Origin: Chitinophagaceae bacterium
Lineage (GTDB): Bacteria > Bacteroidota > Bacteroidia > Chitinophagales > Chitinophagaceae
Assembly: GCA_947455215.1 (NCBI GenBank)
Contig: CANGNA010000038.1
Span: 1 to 37,760, forward strand
Direction of reading: 5' to 3'
Length of the DNA: 37,760 nucleotides
The notes beneath the pieces were generated by a model. That model was not told the origin of the DNA. It searched no databases and worked only from the letters and a program-made list of their open reading frames with translations. This document shows, one piece after another, positions 32,828 through 37,760 of the stretch. A program made the position numbers and the translations under genes. Every line of letters begins with the position of its first letter. Within the stretch, counting starts at the first letter, position 1.

Positions 32828-32992
32828 ATTGATTCTAAACACCACGGATCAAATGTATATCATTATGATATCCACCGATAAACGTATTATTTGAACAGTG
32901 GCAAAACCACTAATAATTGCCACTAAAGCGCAACTCTACTACAAAAACTTGTAGCTAAATCGTATCAATATTTTCCCCGGGCCGTGCGTAGT

Positions 32993-33053
32993 TTCCGTTG
33001 TTTGCAGTCGCTTATAGCTGCGGCACAACCCGGTAGCCGGATTCTGTCCGGCG
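32993..33053. repeat. GCCGTCGC-TATAGCT repeat, copy 3
   Basis: TTTGCAGTCGCTTATAGCTG followed by CGGCACAACCCGGTAGCC, then a short hairpin of CCGGA and TCCGG. Confidence 0.65.
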
Positions 33054-33418
33054 TTTTGTGCCTAGTATAGCAACATTACGCTATCGGCCAATCCTGCCAT
33101 TGAGCCGATAAATATGTGCATATCTTCTTTTGGAAACCGCCCGCTCCGCGTCGTACCTTTACACCCGATCAAACCCCGTTTCTAACTATGAAAACAACCA
33201 CAAACATTCCCCAACACCGGCAATTACCCCCGGCAGAAAGCAACGGCAATTTTGCCACATCGGCAGAAAGTAAAAAATCAATAATATTTACAGACCCCTC
33301 AATATCAATCACATTGCCACTGCTATCTAAAGTAAGAACTGCCGGCAACATTCATTTTTAAATTATCGGCAGAAACCGGCAGATACGCAAACTCAATATG
33401 TTTGTTTATTTTTAGGCT

Positions 33419-35275
33419 ATGATCAGAAGGTTAACTGTAATGGTGGTGCTGTGCCTGGCTGCGGCACATTGCCAGGGGCAAGGACGCATACTCAAGGCAA
33501 AGCTTTGCGGTACCGCCGTGCTGCGCGATGTAGAGGACAAATATAACATGACCATCTACAACGCCTCCATGCCCGAACCCGAAGGTGAAGACCAGGAACT
33601 ATTAGAAGAGGCCAAAGAGCAGGTACGCGATCGCTTCCCGCACAGGCGCGCCACAGTAGCCTACCGCAACACTTCTACCAATAACGATACTCTGGTGGTA
33701 GGCAAGCATTTCGTGGCCGACTCTATATCAGGTATACCGCCCGATAACTATATGGCCATCGACGACAGCAACCATGCAGTATCTGTGGTCAACCAATCTA
33801 TGAACGTGCTCGACCCTACAACCGGTAACATAGTATATCGCCGCACACTCAAGGCACTATCGGCAGTAGTGGGTCTCAACAACCTGAATAACGACTACCG
33901 TTACGACCCAAAGGTTATCTACGACCCCGAGGCCAAAAAGTTCATAGTTGTTATGCTGAACGGCACTACTGCTTATAATTATATTGTAGTGGGCTTCTCC
34001 AAAACGTCCGACCCGTCAGGCGCATGGAACTTCTATAAGTTCTATGGCAACTATAAAGGCGACACCACGTGGTTCGACTACCCTTCCATCTCCCTTACCA
34101 AACACGACTTCTTCCTTACCGGCAACAAGATCATGTACGATAGCACCTGGCAAAAGGGCTTCAGGGAGACCATCATTTACCAGTTCGACAAATATGGAGG
34201 TTACCGTGGCGATACCCTGCTCGATTACCAGATACGCGAAGGCGTGAACTACGCAGGCCGCAACATACGCTGCCTGCACCCGGTAAAGCCGGCAGATACC
34301 TTGCTGGACAATGTGCAGTACTTCCTGTCCGACCGCAACTTCGATGTGCAGAATGATACTGTATTCCTGGTAAAACTGGCTGATACACTGGGCGGCTCAG
34401 CACCGCTGAGCATTACTCCCGTTGTGGCCGATCTGAAGTATGGCGTACCACCCAATGGCCGCCAGCCCGATACCACCATTACCCTGGCCACTAACGATGG
34501 CCGTATACTGGGCGCCTACCTTAAGGCCAACGAGATACAGCTGGTGGCCACCTGCGCCGATCCGGCTTCGGGCGCATCGGGCATATACCATGGGGTTATG
34601 AGCGATATAGCAGGCACCCCATCGCTGCACGGCACACTCATCAGTATAGATACACTCGACTTTGGTTACCCCAACATCTCCTTTGCTGGCCGCAGGAATG
34701 GTAAGAACCATAGCATCATTACGTTCAACTACACAGGGCCAAAGACCTACCCGGGTATGGCCGGCCTGTACTTCAACGGCACCGACCATTCGCGCCTTAC
34801 CCTGCTGCGCATCGGCGACAGCACGATAAAAATGCTGACGGATAAAGAACAACGCTGGGGCGACTATTCAGGCTCGCAGGTAAAGTGGAACAATATAGGC
34901 GAGGTATGGGCCGAGGGCATCTATGGCCGCAAGAACAGGCGATACGGCAGCTACATGGTGCAAATATATTCGCCCTACTACGGCATACCGGAAACACCAC
35001 CGGCCGATACTACTACCGGCCCGCCTAGTATCTACCCCAACCCGGCATGGAGCTTTGTCAACTTCGAGTTCTACCTGAAGGAAGACCAGACGGTGAAGAT
35101 CGCTATCTATGATATGTCGGGCAAACTGGTCGACCGATTTAACGACCAGTACTGCTACAAAGGCAAGAACGTCATGCAGTTCAACACATCACCACTGCCT
35201 GCCGCCCACTATGCCGTACGCATCACCGCCGCCGATGGCAGCAAGATAGCCGTCTTCCGCTTCGTAAAACTGTAA
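33419..35275 (+). CDS. T9SS cargo protein with C-terminal type A sorting domain
   Basis: The 618-residue protein has a signal peptide (MIRRLTVMVVLCLAAAHCQG) and a C-terminal sorting domain of about 80 residues starting at SIYPNPAWSFVNFEF, with the strand pattern KIAIYDMSGKLVDRF and a final AVRITAADGSKIAVFRFVKL. The body (residues 60-520) is a beta-rich domain with YDPKVIYDPEAKKFIVVMLNG, DYPSISLTKHDFFLTGNK and RWGDYSGSQVKWNN, reminiscent of beta-propeller-like secreted proteins, but I cannot name a catalytic family. No metal or protease motif is obvious. The gene is alone on the + strand after the repeat-rich kilobase and converges with the next gene 13 bases downstream. Confidence 0.87.
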   Translation: MIRRLTVMVVLCLAAAHCQGQGRILKAKLCGTAVLRDVEDKYNMTIYNASMPEPEGEDQELLEEAKEQVRDRFPHRRATVAYRNTSTNNDTLVVGKHFVADSISGIPPDNYMAIDDSNHAVSVVNQSMNVLDPTTGNIVYRRTLKALSAVVGLNNLNNDYRYDPKVIYDPEAKKFIVVMLNGTTAYNYIVVGFSKTSDPSGAWNFYKFYGNYKGDTTWFDYPSISLTKHDFFLTGNKIMYDSTWQKGFRETIIYQFDKYGGYRGDTLLDYQIREGVNYAGRNIRCLHPVKPADTLLDNVQYFLSDRNFDVQNDTVFLVKLADTLGGSAPLSITPVVADLKYGVPPNGRQPDTTITLATNDGRILGAYLKANEIQLVATCADPASGASGIYHGVMSDIAGTPSLHGTLISIDTLDFGYPNISFAGRRNGKNHSIITFNYTGPKTYPGMAGLYFNGTDHSRLTLLRIGDSTIKMLTDKEQRWGDYSGSQVKWNNIGEVWAEGIYGRKNRRYGSYMVQIYSPYYGIPETPPADTTTGPPSIYPNPAWSFVNFEFYLKEDQTVKIAIYDMSGKLVDRFNDQYCYKGKNVMQFNTSPLPAAHYAVRITAADGSKIAVFRFVKL

Positions 35276-35288
35276 CCAGTGAGTTCAA

Positions 35289-35867
35289 TTATTGTTTGAT
35301 CACCTGCACATCATCTACCCAAAGCGTGCCGGCAGACAGCACGTTCAATTCAAAGCGGATGCGTTTCATATTGGCGGGAAACTGGTAGTGTAGTGTGTGT
35401 TTTGTCCAGTCTGTGGTTTGTGGAAACTGCTGCTCTACTGGGCCTTGGCGCCGGTCCATTGCAGTAACACCCGTTACCTGCACTTTATAGCGGGCACCGC
35501 TGTTCTTTGTCCAGTAAGTGATCTCATAGTTGCCCGGCGCAGCATCATATTCATGAGCCAAGCCCGGCGAGAACCGCCCTCCTTCCGCAGAACACTGCAA
35601 TACCGCTATCTTCAGTGATCGCTTGCCTGTATGTGCCACCACTTCGTCGGCAGCTACTGTAAATCTGCCAGAGCCCGCAGTCTCCTGCGTGTATAACAAC
35701 CAGTTGGCAGGCAAACCATTCTTAGCTACTTCAAAGCTACCATTATCACCGGCAGCCCTATCTGTATAATCCTTACTAAGCGGATGCTTCCCGATAGCCC
35801 TGGCAACTATCACCAAGGCACACAGCACAAACGCCATAACCGTAAATAACAAGACGATCCTTTTCAT
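35289..35867 (-). CDS. Exported protein with carbohydrate-binding-module-like fold
   Basis: The 192-residue protein has an N-terminal hydrophobic segment (residues 4-24, IVLLFTVMAFVLCALVIVARA) serving as signal or anchor and then a single jelly-roll-like domain: NGSFEVAKNGLPANWLLYTQE, AHTGKRSLKIAV, PGNYEITYWTKNS, WTKHTLHYQFPANMKRIRFELNV and the terminal GTLWVDDVQVIKQ. This order is typical of CBM4/9-like galactose-binding domains, which end in a strand with W-x-D-D-V. Sugar binding is plausible but not shown, and there is no catalytic domain. It is transcribed away from the cupin gene cluster start, as the last of a - strand group. Confidence 0.75.
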   Translation of the reverse strand: MKRIVLLFTVMAFVLCALVIVARAIGKHPLSKDYTDRAAGDNGSFEVAKNGLPANWLLYTQETAGSGRFTVAADEVVAHTGKRSLKIAVLQCSAEGGRFSPGLAHEYDAAPGNYEITYWTKNSGARYKVQVTGVTAMDRRQGPVEQQFPQTTDWTKHTLHYQFPANMKRIRFELNVLSAGTLWVDDVQVIKQ

Positions 35868-35940
35868 ATGCGCTCCTATTTTGTTATGCCAAAAGTAACT
35901 GCCCTATACACTTCAGCTTTTGACCTAAATCAAAAAGTAG

Positions 35941-36291
35941 TCAGGCAGGTCTACATTTCAGGAAGTCGCCATCTATGATGAGTAGCTTTACCGGCCGGGT
36001 GGTAACGGACCTATGCTCGCTAAGCTCGTCGGAAACGATATACGTCATTCCCTCTGTAAGTTCTATATGTTCTCCGGTTTGCAGCTGGCTGGTGAAGGTA
36101 CCCTGCAGACAATGAACGATATGGCCCTTCCGGCACCAATGGTCAGCAAGGTAGCCTGCGGAATACTCCACTATGCGCACACGTATATTATCGAATAGGA
36201 GCGTTTGCCACCAGGCAGTACCGGTCTCACCCTTGTGTTCGGTCTTAGGAACAGTTGTCCAATCTATGGCAGTGAACGGGATGTTGGTCAT
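35941..36291 (-). CDS. Small cupin-fold protein (DHCW-type family)
   Basis: The 116-residue cytoplasmic protein is a single-domain cupin: MTNIPFTAIDWTTVPKTEHKGETGTAWWQT opens the domain, RIVEYSAGYLADHWCRKGHIVHCLQG carries the family's D-H-W/C cluster at about residues 50-55 and a following His, and ELTEGMTYIVSDELSEHRSVT provides the second half. It resembles the small DHCW-motif cupin family, here with the order DHWC. The His and Cys residues may bind a metal. No substrate is known for the family. It is 25 bases downstream of the frameshifted barrel gene and on the same strand. Confidence 0.82.
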   Translation of the reverse strand: MTNIPFTAIDWTTVPKTEHKGETGTAWWQTLLFDNIRVRIVEYSAGYLADHWCRKGHIVHCLQGTFTSQLQTGEHIELTEGMTYIVSDELSEHRSVTTRPVKLLIIDGDFLKCRPA

Positions 36292-36316
36292 AACGGTGAA
36301 GATAGTGAAAGCGTTA

Positions 36317-36965
36317 CTACCAGCCGCGATGACAGTGATGATGATAGTGGTGGTATTTATGGTCTGTTATCCAGATCATTGATACTATGGGACCGTTAAA
36401 ATCGGAAGCATTCTCACCAAACTGTAGTTGGCCGGGCGCAAAGAGTTCATCGGTAAACAGGAAGTTGTAAGATGCCGTAAGTTCAAAATTGCGCCTGTTG
36501 GTGAAGCTGACCGCTGGCCTTACAAACCACAGATCATTGTTGAGCAGGCTATGGAACCTGGTGTCTTTAGCAGCGGTGTCGCGGTAACCAAAACCTAATA
36601 TCTCCTCTCCAAAGAGGCAATTTACCGTCATATCGAAATTGTCTGACTGGGTTACGCGGACACCTAAATTAAACCCGAGAGAATATGCGCGATAATTGTA
36701 TTTAGCATTGGGTATGGTATAGTTATAACTGTCCTGGCTGGCGCCACGAAACAGGCCCACGTTAGCACCACCCAGCAACCGTCCTTTTGCGAGGTTGCCC
36801 GCCACCATCAACTCCGCCCCCCAATGGGTCTTTGCCCGCCATCATGCTGCCTAAACCACCACAGATATATGCACCAGGTTCGTAAGAACTACTATACCGG
36901 CTACCAAAAGCCCCGGCCTGCAATGCAGACAGTAAGAAGATAACAGCAAGTAGGTTTTTACGCAT
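36317..36965 (-). pseudogene. Frameshifted outer-membrane beta-barrel-like protein gene
   Basis: Two frames together make one protein. The first starts at ATG 36965: MRKNLLAVIFLLSALQAGAF is a signal peptide, then SSSYEPGAYICGGLGSMMAG, and it soon degenerates into a Gly/Arg tail. The second frame takes over near 36815-36850 with KTHWGAELMVAGN and continues through alternating aromatic/polar strands (NYRAYSLGFNLGVRVTQSDN, FELTASYNFLFTDELF) to a stop at 36317. The span is 216 codons plus one base, so one inserted base explains it: candidates are the AAA at 36831-36833 (- strand TTT complement) and the six-C run at 36817-36822. The C-terminus ends with an unusual His-rich stretch (HHYHHHCH). It may be a true pseudogene, a phase-variable gene or a sequencing error. 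Confidence 0.75.
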
Positions 36966-37042
36966 ATATAGTGTGTTATACCTGACACTATAAGCAAACG
37001 CCGTGCCGAAAATACACATGCATATACCATTGGGGTAAAACA

Positions 37043-37072
37043 ACAAGTGCAGAGCCATGGCCCTGCACTTGT
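37043..37072 (-). terminator. Terminator after the OxyR-type gene
   Basis: ACAAGTGCAG (37043-37052) pairs with CTGCACTTGT (37063-37072); the inner GCCATGGC can also pair. On the - strand a T-rich stretch follows. Confidence 0.75.
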
Positions 37073-37094
37073 AAGTAGTTTGCAAACTATTGAA

Positions 37095-37760
37095 TTATAA
37101 CCTTGCGCTCTGTATACGCAGCACTTTACGGTTCTTCTTCTGTACCCTCATTTTTTCAGGTACCAGCTTCAGTATCTCGTCCATCATAGACTGGAGGATA
37201 GAAAAATGAACAAAGTGGTCGTTAGTCACCAGGCTGATCTCGCGCACCGGCTCCGGTTCTACAAAGTAGCGCACATTCTCTATGCGGTCTTCGTCAAACT
37301 CGTTGGTGGCCAGTTCCGGCAGTATGGTGATGCCACCATTCTTATCTACCATGCGGCGCAGTGTTTCCACGTTGCTGCTCTCGTAGCGGAAAGGCTTCTT
37401 GGCCTGCAGGCGCTGTACCTGGTCGCTGCACAGGTCTATTATCTGGTTGCGCATACAATGGCCTTCGTTCAGCATCCATACGCGGTCCAGCTCTATATCG
37501 TCCGGGTCCAGCAGGCGCTTCGCCAGCAGCTTATCATCGTTGCGCAGGTAGGTAACAAATGGTTCGTAAAACAAGGGATATTCCTTGATGTCCTTCTGTT
37601 CGAGCGGGGTACTCAGCAAGCCGGCATCTATCTCATTGTTGCGCAGGGCAGTGATGATGCGATTGGTCTCCATCTCGGTAACATCCAGGCGGATATCGGG
37701 GAAATTGACAGAGTAATGCTCTAACAATGCAGGCAGAATACTTGGCGCTATAGTGGGTAT
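37095..37760 (-). CDS. oxyR: OxyR-type LysR-family peroxide sensor, 5' part cut by the window edge
   Basis: OxyR activates peroxide-defence genes when a cysteine pair is oxidised. Only the effector domain is present: the frame is open to the window edge (IPTIAPSILPALLEHY...), so the N-terminal DNA-binding helix-turn-helix of about 90 residues lies outside. The segment VWMLNEGHCMRNQIIDLC has two cysteines nine positions apart, in the same context and spacing as C199 and C208 of E. coli OxyR (GHC...C). SSNVETLRRMVDKNGGITILPELA and the C-terminal REISLVTNDHF further match the family. A TTG within the frame is not the start. It is preceded on its 3' side by a hairpin terminator. Its likely targets include dps, which is in this window. 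Confidence 0.92.
   Translation of the reverse strand: MPTIAPSILPALLEHYSVNFPDIRLDVTEMETNRIITALRNNEIDAGLLSTPLEQKDIKEYPLFYEPFVTYLRNDDKLLAKRLLDPDDIELDRVWMLNEGHCMRNQIIDLCSDQVQRLQAKKPFRYESSNVETLRRMVDKNGGITILPELATNEFDEDRIENVRYFVEPEPVREISLVTNDHFVHFSILQSMMDEILKLVPEKMRVQKKNRKVLRIQSARL

Larger units (their letters stand above)
32383..33418. other. Gene-poor, repeat-rich kilobase
   Basis: No convincing gene is seen apart from one doubtful small frame at 32642-32827. The stretch contains three diverged copies of a hairpin-like word GCCGTCGCnTATAGCTnCGGC (32411, 32595, 33000), a sequence at 32558-32594 resembling 30296-30328, and CGGCAGAAA words at 33231, 33261 and 33367. It probably holds remnants of dispersed repeats and perhaps a decayed gene. 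Confidence 0.6.

Noticed and set aside
33188-33361. Short + strand frame before the second T9SS cargo gene
   Set aside because: 57 codons rich in Ser/Thr/Pro in an AT-rich repeat region, without promoter, ribosome-binding site or family; more likely chance.

Overview
The window reads as a chromosomal segment of a Bacteroidota bacterium, most likely of the Chitinophagia/Chitinophagaceae type. The evidence is a short group-1 sigma factor without region 1.1, gldF and gldG genes, two secreted proteins with type IX secretion (T9SS) C-terminal sorting domains, TAnnTTTG promoter -7 elements with few Shine-Dalgarno sequences, and family-typical short arginine decarboxylase and DUF2027-Smr proteins. 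No rRNA, tRNA, CRISPR array, phage or insertion sequence was seen.

Layout. (1) 1-6975: a tetrapyrrole cluster hemA(partial)-hemC-hemD-hemE-hemF-hemB-hemL, all on the + strand, with overlapping or closely spaced genes, a strong hairpin between hemF and hemB and a strong terminator after hemL. It covers most steps from glutamyl-tRNA to protoporphyrinogen, using the oxygen-dependent HemF; hemG/hemY and hemH are not here. (2) 7046-11459: a small lipoprotein gene on the - strand, then gldF-gldG-DUF4340 on the + strand, the membrane and extracytoplasmic parts of the Gld ABC system without its ATPase. (3) 11568-18809: housekeeping genes mostly on the - strand: long-chain acyl-CoA synthetase, arginine decarboxylase, smpB, accD, and a Spy/CpxP-like protein with a small membrane-anchored partner; an EamA permease lies on the + strand. 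(4) 18969-23235: an envelope and transport block on the + strand: a small acidic/His protein, a PepSY-like periplasmic protein, a TonB-dependent receptor and a KirBac-type potassium channel. (5) 23241-30116: DUF2027-Smr protein, RdgB/HAM1 pyrophosphatase, Dps, a START-like protein, the housekeeping sigma factor, a Gly/Tyr-rich secreted protein and prolyl-tRNA synthetase. (6) 30117-37760: a more accessory-looking end with two T9SS cargo proteins separated by a repeat-rich gene-poor kilobase, a carbohydrate-binding-module-like protein, a small cupin, a frameshifted outer-membrane beta-barrel gene and an OxyR-type peroxide sensor cut by the window edge.

The gene content is mostly ordinary core genome. 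The least explained material lies between the genes. There is a dispersed array family with an 8-bp period (AATGGCTN units), a two-hairpin repeat with compensatory stem changes, one copy of which carries a 32-nt insertion in a loop, and a third degenerate hairpin family in the gene-poor region around 32.4-33.1 kb. I did not find a clear new multi-gene system. The best gene-level candidates for a second look are the small acidic protein/PepSY/TonB receptor block, the Spy-like pair lacking a sigma factor gene, the frameshifted barrel and a Lys/Glu-rich insertion in arginine decarboxylase.
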